Positions 10,001-18,587 of a DNA stretch of 64,000 nt are shown piece by piece. The position numbers and the translations under genes are program-made. The notes under the pieces are model-generated. The model made no database searches and was not told the origin of the DNA. It saw only the letters and a program-made list of their open reading frames with translations. This DNA comes from Chionis minor (taxonomy: Eukaryota > Chordata > Aves > Charadriiformes > Chionididae). The stretch's first letter is position 1. The number at the start of each line of letters is the position of its first letter. Location of the stretch: positions 124,001 through 188,000 of the forward strand of contig VZSF01003323.1 of the NCBI GenBank assembly GCA_013398295.1. Reading direction: 5' to 3'.

Positions 10001-12316
10001 ACAAAACCCCACACAGCTCTACTACGCTGGCTTAGGGGAACAGAAGTTTTTTCTGCTGCTCTAAGCTTTTTGGAGATGAGTGCATTCACAGCATGGGAAG
10101 GCAGGCTTTGCTGACGGCACTGAACGACGCTTTGATGGTTTGGGGCAAGGTCTGTAAGTTTGGGTCCTGGTCCATCAGTGTGGGTATCTGTATTCTGTTT
10201 GTAGAAACTCTGCAGTTCTGAGCCGTGAACTGCTCCTCCGGGTTCATGGAAAGCCAGGACGAGGGACACAGATGAGACCAGACTTTGCTGGTGTGAAAGG
10301 TGGCCACCAGGAGCCTAAGAGCTGGCGCACAGCATCCATGTAAGATGCAGGTGTTTATCCCCAGTGAAGGAAAGCAGGTTAACATGGTTAGAAGCCCAGA
10401 ACGGATGAACTGAGCCCACACCCTGCAGGGCTGCCAGGACTGTAGCTGTCTTTACATTACACTGTGGCCTGAAGTACTCGACTTTGCTGTCTAAGCTGCA
10501 TTCTCTTGGCACCTCGATGTGTGTCTTGTGTCTCTCTTCTTCTTGCACACCCACAGCTCCCAGTCTGCCACATCTAGCGCCCTAAAGTCAGCAGCCTGCA
10601 CTGAGGATCTAGAGCTTTGCTCCCTCCACTACTTCCTAGCAAAAGTTTTGGAGCTTTTTTTCCATCTGGGCATACTTGGGGAAGTACCCGCGAGCAGTAA
10701 TTTAAAGCAGAGCTGGATGTCCTCAGATGGGAGGAGTTACGAACTCCAAGAAAGCAAACTGAACACAACGTGGACTGCCTCCACCAGCCCCTTCCACCCC
10801 AACCTGCTGGGTAATAATTAACGCTGGGAGCGGCGGCACATCCCCTCTCCCCTCCCAGTCCTTCCCCGCATGGCAAGGGAACCTCTCCGGAAAATTTGAC
10901 AGGATGTTTGCTCCTCACCCACGGCAACTCGTATTTTTCCCCCCCTCCTTAGCACCGGTTCAACCTGGCAGAGTGATTCACTTTCCCTGGCTGCACCAGC
11001 ATCCCTTCCCACACGGCCTTCCCCAGCGCTCCCCTGTGAGCACCTCTCCTGCTCCTGAGCTGCCGCTTCACCGTGACACGGGGCAGGAGACCAGCCCGCA
11101 GCAGAAGCTGAAGGTGGTCACAGGGTAGTTTTTTAGAGACTAAGGTGTTTTCACCCTAATTAATTACAGTTTTCCTTTCCTGCTGCCTCGACCACCTTTG
11201 GTTTGCGTTTGCCTTTGTTCAGGCTCTTCTCTGCTCACTTCCTCTCATGGCCACCGTCCACGCTGCAGTTTCCTCCACAGCTTGGTCCCTCCTCCTCTCC
11301 ATCTTTCCGCCTGGACACCTGGTGGGATCTCTTGGGGATCCCCCCCCCCCCGCCCACCAGCCAGCTGCAGGGCCACACTTCCCAAGCCCACAGCCGCTTC
11401 GCTCCGAAGGAGGGGGACACCCGGCCAGGCTGTCCCCAAGCTGTCCCAGCGTGCCGGCAGCCGCACCTGCACCCGGAGCTGGGAGCGGGGCGGGGGGGAC
11501 ACACACGACAACCTACGAAGCTCGGGTTTCCCTGACCCGCTGAGCGGGGAGCGCTTCGTGCGGGGAGGCCCGGGCGCGGCCCAGCACCTGCCCTGCGCAG
11601 CGCCTCGCCCCGGGGCCCTTCCACGCTCGGTGGCCCACGCCGGGCACCCCCCTCCCTCAGCCGCATTAGTGAAGAGGGAGGGGGGTGTGTGTGCGGGTGG
11701 AGGCGCCATTTTGTCCCCTTCCCGGTCCCTCCCGAGACCCCCCGACCGCCGCTCGCACACCCCCACCCCACACACACACTCGCGGGGCCGCCCCCGCTGC
11801 GGGGCGGCCCCTCANNNNNNNNNNNNNNNNNNNNNNNNNNNNNNNNNNNNNNNNNNNNNNNNNNNNNNNNNNNNNNNNNNNNNNNNNNNNNNNNNNNNNN
11901 NNNNNNNNNNNNNNNNNNNNNNNNNNNNNNNNNNNNNNNNNNNNNNNNNNNNNNNNNNNNNNNNNNNNNNNNNNNNNNNNNNNNNCCCCCTTACGCCCCG
12001 CCCCCGCCGTCGCGCGCCCGCGCACAGCGCCGGGGGCGGGAAGAGGCTCGGGTGACGTCGCGGCCGCCATGATGGCGGCTGGCTGAGGGAGCGGCGGGGG
12101 GGCCGGGGGGACCCCGCAGCTCCCCGCTAAGGGGGCACCCCNCCCCGACCGCCGCTCGCACACCCCCCCCCCACACACACACTCGCGGGGCCGCCCCCGC
12201 TGCGGGGCGGCCCCTCAGCGCCCGGGGACGCCCCCGGACTCCCCCCACGGCGCGGGGTGTCCCCCGAGGACCGGCGCTCACCCCTTCACCACGAAGAAGG
12301 GGTCCTCCATCGACAT
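989..12316 (-). CDS. STX6: Syntaxin-6, Qc-SNARE (seven exons; last exon off the left edge)
   Basis: The joined exons 12282-12316, 9344-9513, 8637-8731, 6526-6588, 4134-4256, 2696-2802 and 989-1083 give 688 nt (229 codons plus one base) that read throughout as syntaxin-6. The order is an N-terminal helical-bundle domain (residues 1 to about 100), a linker, then the Qc-SNARE motif (about 163-225) with its zero-layer Gln near residue 196. The family is about 255 residues long, so roughly 26 residues including the C-terminal membrane anchor are missing; they must lie before base 1. Syntaxin-6 acts at the trans-Golgi network and endosomes with STX16, VTI1A and VAMP3/4. All phases agree and six introns are complete. 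Compared with the mammalian protein as I recall it, the exon 5 linker is one residue shorter. Identification rests on recalled family sequence, but the match is near-identical over most exons. Confidence 0.97.
1084..2695 (-). other. STX6: STX6 intron 6
   Basis: GT-AG intron of 1612 nt. I see no repeat or RNA gene in it. Confidence 0.85.
2696..2802 (-). CDS. STX6: STX6 coding exon 6 (SNARE motif, zero layer)
   Basis: 107 nt encoding [20 protein letters not shown] through GGELEEQAV, the first half of the Qc-SNARE coiled coil. By analogy with the LDEQ motif of SNAP-25, the Gln of EEQ (codon at 2701-2703) is the ionic zero-layer residue. The acceptor is CCCCAG and the donor is GTAAGT. Confidence 0.96.
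2803..4133 (-). other. STX6: STX6 intron 5
   Basis: GT-AG intron of 1331 nt. Nothing else is recognisable. Confidence 0.85.
4134..4256 (-). CDS. STX6: STX6 coding exon 5
   Basis: 123 nt, 41 codons, beginning [11 protein letters not shown] and ending [13 protein letters not shown]. It covers the variable linker and the approach to the SNARE helix. The acceptor is TTTAG and the donor is GTAAGG. Against the remembered mammalian protein the SSGPDKYS stretch is one residue shorter, so the bird protein should be 254 rather than 255 residues if the last exon is unchanged. Confidence 0.95.
4257..6525 (-). other. STX6: STX6 intron 4
   Basis: GT-AG intron of 2269 nt. No recognisable element. Confidence 0.85.
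6526..6588 (-). CDS. STX6: STX6 coding exon 4
   Basis: 63 nt, exactly 21 codons, encoding [21 protein letters not shown], the linker between the N-terminal domain and the SNARE motif. The acceptor is AACAG behind a C/T-rich tract and the donor is GTGAGA. Both flanking introns are phase 0. Confidence 0.95.
6589..8636 (-). other. STX6: STX6 intron 3
   Basis: GT-AG intron of 2048 nt. It contains a low-complexity A/T run with one N at about 7787-7815 and another single N at 8108. Nothing else is recognisable. Confidence 0.85.
8637..8731 (-). CDS. STX6: STX6 coding exon 3
   Basis: 95 nt. The first two bases complete a Ser codon with the last base of exon 2, giving [13 protein letters not shown] across the junction as in the family. 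The exon continues through [13 protein letters not shown], the end of the N-terminal domain. The intron before it ends in AC, not AG. The donor after it is GTAAGG. Confidence 0.95.
8732..9343 (-). other. STX6: STX6 intron 2: U12-type AT-AC intron
   Basis: The intron starts ATATCCTTT (9343-9335), the exact U12 donor consensus. It ends with the branch-point-like TCCTTGAC (8750-8743) and a terminal AC (8733-8732). The branch A at 8744 is 12 nt from the acceptor, within the usual 10-15 nt range. These borders alone restore the conserved ETISIVEANP protein sequence. A GT-AG alternative is possible in frame but would change conserved residues. Confidence 0.9.
9344..9513 (-). CDS. STX6: STX6 coding exon 2
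   Basis: 170 nt encoding residues 12-68, from [16 protein letters not shown] to [10 protein letters not shown], part of the N-terminal three-helix domain. The acceptor is a normal CTGCAG. The 3' boundary is unusual: the exon ends ...ACA ATT A and the intron begins ATATCCTTT, a U12-type donor. Reading straight on gives NILSVVLWR and a stop, which is intron sequence. The phase agrees with exon 1 (35 nt) and with exon 3. Confidence 0.95.
11740..11814. repeat. Duplicated flank A, copy 1
   Basis: This 75-base block matches 12143-12217 with essentially one difference in a C/A run. It ends exactly at the start of the N gap. That is characteristic of overlapping contig ends that were not merged. Confidence 0.85.
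11815..11985. other. Assembly gap (171 N)
   Basis: A run of Ns in the CpG island at the STX6 5' end. The left flank (11740-11814) recurs at 12143-12217, directly before exon 1. This suggests that exon 1 belongs inside this gap. Confidence 0.95.
11986..12100 (-). promoter_or_regulatory. STX6: Probable STX6 CpG-island promoter
   Basis: This TATA-less, CpG-dense segment contains GC boxes (around 11995-12010 and 12031-12040), a CRE-like TGACGTC (12053-12059), and a perfect inverted repeat at 12063-12079 carrying two opposed YY1-type ATGG/CCAT cores. This is the architecture of a housekeeping promoter. As assembled it sits downstream of exon 1 on the minus strand, but under the misassembly model it lies just upstream. 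Promoter function is inferred. Confidence 0.55.
12099..12141. repeat. Duplicated flank B, copy 1
   Basis: Identical over 43 bases to 12323-12365. It ends at the single N at 12142. Confidence 0.85.
12143..12217. repeat. Duplicated flank A, copy 2
   Basis: Copy of 11740-11814. It begins immediately after the single N at 12142 and runs directly into the sequence that contains STX6 exon 1. Confidence 0.85.
12282..12316 (-). CDS. STX6: STX6 coding exon 1
   Basis: The exon encodes [11 protein letters not shown] plus two bases of the next Gly codon, the invariant start of syntaxin-6. The first ATG (12314-12316) has G at -3. A second ATG at codon 3 is in frame, but the first is the family start. 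The donor is GTGAGC from 12281. The exon lies in a 178-base block bounded by single Ns (12142 and 12321) and flanked by duplicated sequence, so its position relative to the promoter is suspect even though the exon itself reads cleanly. Confidence 0.95.
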
Positions 12317-12322
12317 GGCGNT

Positions 12323-12365
12323 GGGGCCGGGGGGACCCCGCAGCTCCCCGCTAAGGGGGCACCCC
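12323..12365. repeat. Duplicated flank B, copy 2
   Basis: Identical to 12099-12141. It starts two bases after the single N at 12321 and continues into unique sequence. Together with flank A it brackets the exon 1 block. Confidence 0.85.
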
Positions 12366-14579
12366 TATCTCCCCCCCCATCCCGCTGCCCGGCGGGGACT
12401 CGGCGCGCTGCGGGGAAGCTCTTCCTGAGGGCTTTTCCAGGCCCGGGGGAAGCTACGACCGGCCGAGCCCCGGGCAGCCCGTCAGTGGTCGGAGGGACGA
12501 CGTCCCCCCGCGGCCCTTGGCCGCCGCCTTTCCTGGGTGCCGGCTTCTCGGCGCTCGAGCAGCCGCGTCCTGCCCTGGCCGCCGGGCCATTGTCCCTGCC
12601 AGGGTGTGTGGCAGGGGCGGCTCGGCCCGTCTGTGTTCCTGCCCGGTGCGGGAGGAAGAAGGGGAGAGCGACAGCCGGTCTGCTCCGCTCCCGCTACCCT
12701 TCCTGCCCCGGGAATGAACAGGCACCGCTTCCTTCCTCCTCCTTTCTGCGGGGCGAGAACGGCCCTTTCCCTCTTGGCTTCTGTCCATCCCAGCCTGGGG
12801 ACCCCCTGTTCCCTCGCTCCCCTCTCTGAAATCTCTGGGCTCCTTAGTGGCCTCTCTCGGCTGCGAGCACGGATAGCTTTGGGCTCTAAAAAGCTGTCGG
12901 GAGCGGGATGGTGCCAGCGCAGTGCTGGGGGATGTTCCCGTACACACACGGCTGAGCCCCCTCTCTGCAGCGCTGCGTGGGGGATCTCCCTGCGTTACTC
13001 CCGGGGGATGGGCAGGCACGGCGATCCATTTTGCAGAGGCTTGGCCTGGAGTAATCCCTCAAATCTTTGCCCTCTTGACCGAAGTGCGTGTCCCTGCCTG
13101 TGCTTTCCGAATGTGGCTGCGATCCAGCATCCCTAGCAAAGGCAAGCGATGGTTCACTGAGGGAACAGGCACGAAACCCATTTGCAGAGATGCCTCCTCA
13201 GCATGTGAACTGGATACCTCCCTGCTTTTGCAATCGCAGCAGCTTTACTGGTGAGTGTGGGGCGGGAAGGCTGCGGCACATGTAAAACCGGTTTCTGCAG
13301 TTTTCGGGGTGAGAAAGCCGCCTCCTGCTCCCGCCAGCCCAACGCCTGGGAAGCCGCAGCTTGCAAGGTGTGGCGCAACAGGCGGCACCTCTAGGGCTTG
13401 TGTTTGCCGGCCCTTCCTTGTGGCACCTTGGATGACTTGTTTCCTACTCCAGAAGGTTTCGGGGGTTCCCTGCCAAATGCGCTGTGCTGAGCGCAGGGGG
13501 GGTCCCTCCAGAAAAAACGGGAGTGCCAAGGAGTCACTGGGCCGGTTTGTCTGTCCTTGTCCCACAAAGATCTTTCACTCCCCAAAACCTCTGTGATTTC
13601 CAGCTGTGCTTTATGCTCTTCAGAGCTCCCACCTTCCCCATTGGTATTGTTCCCCACACTGTGAGGCGGCCCTTTTCTCCTGCTCTGGCAGCTTTGGGCT
13701 TCCTGCTGGGATAGGGCAGGAAAGCCGGTGTGTTTCCAAGCAGGGGAGGAGAGCTTGGGTTGGGCTGGAGCTGCTTGGCAGTTCTGATTTCCTCCTGCCA
13801 ACAGTGTCCTGGCAGAGGCCTGGTATTTACCAGGTACCCACACTGGCTTTCCTTCAGGTGCTGCTGCGCTCTGCAGGGACACTGGTTCCCGATGCGCCAT
13901 GCCGTAATGGCTCATGTGTCGCAAACAGGCTCGGAGGTGGCAGCCTGTTCCGCAAAGTGCAGGACACCATAACTCACCTATCCAAACGTGCACCCTCGGT
14001 GGGGACACCCCTCTGGAGCAGCTTGGTGAATGTCACAGCCTCGTTGCTCTGTGTTCGGAGCCTCGGAGGGATTTGGTTGTAGGAGTTGGGGTGCTTGAGG
14101 ATGTGGTGTATTCTGAGCAGTGCACTGAAGGTTATCGGGCTTAGATTTGTTGAAACACTTGTGAAAGTCTCTCGGGGGCAATTTGCAGTGCTTTTCTTTT
14201 GGCGTGCCAGGGCTGTGCAGTTTGGCTCACTCTCACACAGCGTCCCCTGAAACCTTCACCGCGCTGGGAATGAAAAGGGGGAAAGCTCCCATAGCCTCTG
14301 TGAGTTACTAGCTAGGAATTTCGGAAATCCTCTAATAAATTATATGAATGCTTTATTCACTTAATTGAAAATGGGGGTTTTTTACACATTTGTGAAAATG
14401 CGTAGAGCTTTGCAGAGCTGTTGAGGGCTGAAAATAAAGAGGTGCTACCAGAATGTAAGGAACTTGCAAACTTTCCAGGAATAAAAAAAGGCAGCTTTTT
14501 CTTTGATGCTAGAAATTAATCTACGCAATGTAGTAAATGATTTGGATTTTCACATGAAAACCACTCAAACCGTGTTGCC
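12366..14579. other. Intergenic, GC-rich, no gene seen
   Basis: The first few hundred bases continue the CpG island. Long open frames on both strands here reflect high GC and have no recognisable domain. From about 14.3 kb the sequence becomes AT-rich. A divergent non-coding transcript from the island is possible but has no sequence support. Confidence 0.5.
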
Positions 14580-14625
14580 TTTTTTTTTTTTTTTTTTTTT
14601 NNTTTTTTTTTTTTTTTTTTTTTTT
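14580..14625. repeat. Poly(T) tract with two Ns
   Basis: About 44 T residues interrupted by NN at 14601-14602, where the run length was probably unresolved. No poly(A) signal or retrocopy body could be identified next to it on the minus strand. Confidence 0.9.
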
Positions 14626-15457
14626 AGATTGGGGGCATTTTTGCCGCTTCTTGTGGGAGGCTCTGGTTTTTGGTTTGGAAGCAGCGGGAAGTGTTTCAGT
14701 AGTATGCTTGGCTAACCGATTCCTCCCTGGGAGAGGAGCGCTCGGTGCATGGTGCACAGCTGCAGAACTGGTCAGGAAAGATCTGATTAAACACTTTTGT
14801 GCTGAAAAGTGCCAACTCGTCAAAATCCCAACCGTCTGCAGGAAAGAACTGGGCTCAGTGAAACTTTTATCAGGAAAATTTTTGCGGCATGTATGTACAC
14901 GCAGAGGCTTGTGTGTGTGTGATCCTCTACTAGCCTGGTGCAAAGAATATGCATTCAGTGTGGAAGAGATGGCTTTTCCTCTCAGGTGAAAAGCTGGATT
15001 GGTTTGCCTTTGGATTTGTTAAAGTGTAGGGAATATTTTTTCCCCTCAGAAAAGGTTTTACAGCTAAAGGAAGAAGTAATATAGCAAAAGGCTTTCAGAT
15101 GCTTCAGGGTTTTTCCTCCTTGTTTGCATTTTTAGTAAAAGTTGAAGGTTTTCAATGGATGTTGTAAGAGGAGGATTGAGGCAGCGATACCTTGATACAA
15201 AACACTAGTCTGTAGCTAAATATTCAGTGTTGTGGTGGGCAGTGAGGGTTTACATCAGATCCCGAGGGTTTCCTTCAAATCCTACCCACTTGTGGCCCTT
15301 CTGCATTTTTAACTAGGTTTCCTGAGCCTCATTTTTACAAATCTGTGGTGACTTCACTGTAAAGCTCAACAGGGCCAGACATGGTCCCCTGACTTTGGCA
15401 ACTCTGAGGTGTTAAAAGAAAAAGGTGCTGAGAGGCAACTGCTCCTTGCCAAGAAGA
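14626..15457. other. Intergenic, nothing recognised
   Basis: AT-rich spacer between the poly(T) tract and the CR1 copy. No supported gene. Confidence 0.6.
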
Positions 15458-16514
15458 AGGCTTGGATGGCTGCGCTCAAAGAGTTGCGGTCAATGGGTCA
15501 ACGTCCAAGTGGCGAGCAGTGACAAATGGTGTTCTTCAGGCGTCGGTACTGGGACCGGTACTACTTAACATCTTTGTTGGTGACATGGATGTTGGGACTG
15601 AGTGCACCCTCAAGCAAATTTACTGATGACACCAAGCTGTGTGGAGCAGTCGACGTGCTGGAGGGAAGGGATACCATCCAGAGGGACTTTGGCAGGCTTG
15701 AGAAGTGGACCTGTGCGAACGTCATGAAGTTCAACGAGGCCAAGTGCAAGGTCCTGCACATGGGATGGGACAACTCCAGGCACAAATACAGGCTGGGTAG
15801 AGAATGGATTGAGAGCAGCCCTGAGGAGAGGGACTTTGGGGTGTTGGTGGATGAAAAGCTCAACATGAGCCGGCAATGTGCGCTCGCAGTCCAGAAAGCC
15901 AGCCACATCCTGGGCTGCATCAAAAGAAGCGTGGCCAGCAGGTCGAGGGAGGTGATTCTGCCCCCTACTCTGGTCTGGTGAAACCCCCACCTGGAATACT
16001 GTGTCCAGCTCTGGGTCCCCCAACATTAGAAGGACATGGACCTGTTGGAATGAGTCCAGAGGAGGGCCACGAAGATGACCAGAGGTCTGGAGCATCTATC
16101 CTGTGAAGACAGGCTGAGAGAGTTGGGGTTGTTCAGCCTGGAGAACAGAAGGCTACAGGGAGACCTTATAGTGGCCTTCCAGTACTAAAGGGGGCCTAAG
16201 GAAAGATGGGGAGGGACTCTTTATCAGGGAGTGTAGCGACAGGATGAGGGGTAATGGTTTAAACTGAAAGAGGGTAGATTTAGATTAGATATTAGGAAGA
16301 AATTCTTTGCTGTGAGGGTGGTGACACAATGGAACAGGTTGCCCAGAGAAGTTGTGGATGCCCCATCCCTGGAGATGCTTGAAGCCAGGTTGGATGGGGC
16401 TTTGAGCAACCTGGTCTAGTGGGAGGTGTCCCTGCCCATGCAGGGGGTTTGGAACCAGATGATCTTTAACGTCCCTTCCAACTCTAACCATTCTACGAGT
16501 CTATGATTCTATCC
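15458..16514 (+). mobile_element. CR1 LINE, 5'-truncated
   Basis: The block reads as the 3' part of a bird CR1. It carries the end of the reverse-transcriptase frame, with motifs such as [33 protein letters not shown] and ILGCIKRSVASRSREVI. It continues through the C-terminal region ([17 protein letters not shown], then WNRLPREVVDAPSLEML-like) and the short CR1 3' tail with its TCTATGATTCTAT end. The frame is broken: after the SREVILPP segment the reading shifts and hits a stop near 15981, so this copy cannot encode the enzyme. The 5' border is approximate because the homology fades. CR1 is the dominant avian LINE. Confidence 0.93.
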
Positions 16515-16743
16515 TTGAGTGGGTTTCCTTGGGCTTGCAGTTGTCTGGGGAGGAGTGAAGCCTGACCAAAGCTTTTCCTGTGGTCATGGCTTTCTTCCTG
16601 TTGCTGTCTGTTGTGGGCTCTCTGTTGTCCAACGAAAGCCAGTTCCGTGCCATAGCCGTACCCTCGGTGGGGTCTGTGTGCAGCAGAGACTGCAGTCCCC
16701 GACTGGGCAACCAGCCAGAAGTGGTAAACATGCAATCAGTCAT
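16515..16743. other. Spacer between CR1 and LTR element
   Basis: Unique-looking sequence with no recognisable gene. Confidence 0.5.
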
Positions 16744-16748
16744 GGAAT
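16744..16748 (+). repeat. Target-site duplication, left (GGAAT)
   Basis: The five bases before the 5' LTR match the five bases after the 3' LTR (19168-19172). This marks both ends of one insertion. A 5-bp duplication suits ERVL-type or some ERV1-type elements. Confidence 0.85.
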
Positions 16749-17231
16749 TGTGCTGGTTTTGGCTGGGATAGAGTTAATTTTCTTCACAGTAGCTACTGTG
16801 AGGCTATGTTTTGGATTTGTGCTGAAAACTGTGCTGATGATAGGGGGATGTTTTGGTTGTCGTTGAGCAGTGCTTACACAGCGTCAAGGCCTTTTCTGCT
16901 TCTCACACCACCCCACCAGCCAGTAGGCTGGGGGATGCACAAGAAGTTGGGAGATTAATGAGAGATTAATGAAGAATGGGTTTGGATGAAACTGAGCAAA
17001 ATACAGTGGTGATGGAGATGGCTGAACACCTGCCTGCCGATGGGAAGTAGTGAATGAATGCCTTGTTTTGCTTTGCTTGCGTGCGCAACTTTTGCTTTAC
17101 CTGTTAAAGTGTCTCAACCCACGAAGTTTTCTCCTTTTTTACTCTTCAGTTTCTCTCTCCCAGTCTCACCAGGGATGAGTGATCAAGCAGCTGTGTGGTG
17201 CTTAGTTGCCGGCTAGGGTTCAACCACGACA
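16749..17231 (+). repeat. 5' LTR (rearranged, lacks TATA segment)
   Basis: 483 nt. The first about 195 nt and last about 240 nt match the 3' LTR. Between them, where the 3' LTR has about 150 nt with the CATATAAAG box, this copy has about 57 unrelated bases including two ATTAATGAGAG-like repeats. It retains a GGGAAGTAGTGAAT segment that the 3' LTR lacks. Confidence 0.88.
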
Positions 17232-17239
17232 GTCCTTTT

Positions 17240-17255
17240 TGGCACCCAATGCGAG
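17240..17255 (+). other. Primer-binding-site-like sequence
   Basis: TGGCACCCAATGCGAG begins eight bases after the 5' LTR. It resembles the 3'-end complement of tRNA-Lys (TGGCGCCCAACG type) with substitutions. The position is right for a reverse-transcription primer site; the tRNA identity is tentative. Confidence 0.6.
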
Positions 17256-17642
17256 TCTTGATGCATTTGAGATATTGGCAGATTTGATTGGTATGTGCTA
17301 GATTGAATTTATAGCTGTTATTGCTGTTTAGCTATTAATTGACAGGCTCCTGTGCTTTCCATGGGACTCACTTGCCTTACTGTAAATTAGTCTTTTACTT
17401 GTTAGTGGCTGCTTTTTGCTTTTGCTGCTTACCATCTTTCTTTGCTGTGCCTGGGAACATTTTGACAACAGCCGTGGTGGTGCGCCTGGGCTCACCGTTG
17501 ACCAGGGCGTCACTGCTGTTCTGTGCCGCTGTACTGGACAGGCTGGAACCGCAGTGAGAACTCGGGTCAAAGGGTCTGTGACCTCCAGATGAGTCCACGC
17601 GGGAGCGGGACACCCTGAAGCGTCGGGTGGGTAAGTTGATGC

Positions 17643-17940
17643 CAGAGCAGGTATATCTCAAAGCTTCTGTGGCCGCGGTTACGTCCGTGCCGCAGCAGGT
17701 ATACCTCTGAAGGGATTGTGGCCCAAGGATAAGGCCACACTGGATAAGGTACACCTTTAAGCATCTGTGGCTGTGGATGAGTCCGTGCTGCAGCAAGTAC
17801 ACCTGGAAGCATCAGCGGTTGTGCATGAGGTCACGCTGGAGCACCTCAAAGCACGTGGCCATGGATAAGCCCACAACAGAGCAGGTACACCCCTGGAAGG
17901 ACTGCCGTCTGTGAATAAGTTCAAGCTGGAGCAGGGCAAG
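17643..17940 (+). repeat. Internal tandem repeats, about 50-bp period
   Basis: Six diverged units, each with a GCAGGTATACCT- or GAGCAGGTACACC-like start and a GTGGCC...GGATAAG-like middle. The unit is close to 51 bases, so the antisense strand stays open as an imperfect 17-residue repeat. I regard that as a by-product of the period and not as a gene. Confidence 0.8.
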
Positions 17941-18075
17941 GGGAGTAGTTCACTGCAGTGTTAAAGCCTATGGTCTGGTCCAAAGGGACCAGGTGTGGAG
18001 ACTGTAATGGAAATAACTTTAAATTGTTGTAACTCGGGATGTGAGTTGCGTGTTACATGAATTACTACAGCAGGA
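17930..18075 (+). repeat. Internal direct repeat, copy 1
   Basis: The block runs from GAGCAGGGCAAGGGGAG to ACTACAGCAGGACC and includes AAAGGGACCAGG and TTTAAATTGTTGTAAC. It is repeated with substitutions at 18100-18241. Confidence 0.85.
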
Positions 18076-18099
18076 CCCCCTTGTTGCTAGCCAGGCTAG

Positions 18100-18241
18100 G
18101 AGCAAGGGGAGAAGTTCATTGAAATGTTAAACCCTGTGAAATGACCTAAAGGGACCAGGGGTGGAGACTGTAGTAGATATACCTTTAAATTGTTGTAACC
18201 TGTGATTTGAGTTGCATGTTACAGGAATTACTGTAGCAGGA
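18100..18241 (+). repeat. Internal direct repeat, copy 2
   Basis: Diverged copy of 17930-18075 in the same orientation. The AAAGGGACCAGGGGTGGAGA stretch also recurs in part just before the 3' LTR. Confidence 0.85.
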
Positions 18242-18573
18242 ACCATCTGAAGCAATGGAGGACAAGCCCTTAGAAGAAGCAGTACAAGTGTGGCGGTGAC
18301 CTGACGTGAGCTGGCTTTGCTGTCCCCTGACTCCACACAACACGCCACCTCTCCTGTCCTGAGTGACATCATAACAGATGGAGACCGAAGCCATGGACTA
18401 AATGAACTCTTTGGACATTTTGTGGGCATTTTATGGACATTTTACAAGGGTGGTCCATAGACTACCGATATCTGGGAATGAAACCTGTGTATCAAAGGAT
18501 GGAAAGGGGGTGTGTGGTTAATGAGGATGTATTGAAGAATGTGGGACCTGAGCATGACAGAAATTATATGGAA

Positions 18574-18587
18574 TAAGGGGTGGAGAA
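18574..18587 (+). other. Polypurine tract of the LTR element
   Basis: AAGGGGTGGAGAA-like purine-rich sequence abutting the 3' LTR, the normal position for the plus-strand primer. It contains one T. Confidence 0.6.

Larger units (their letters stand above)
9514..12281 (-). other. STX6: STX6 intron 1 (contains the assembly gap)
   Basis: As assembled, the first intron spans 2768 nt including 171 Ns. The part nearest exon 1 is GC-rich and CpG-rich from about 11,340. If the exon 1 block has been misplaced, its real length is a few hundred bases shorter. Confidence 0.75.

Noticed and set aside
11198..12055. 285-codon open frame on the plus strand
   Set aside because: It runs through the 171-N gap and high-GC sequence with no domain. 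It is antisense to the STX6 5' region.
14580..14750. Poly(T) as the tail of a minus-strand processed retrocopy
   Set aside because: No poly(A) signal precedes it and the adjacent sequence does not read as a known gene.
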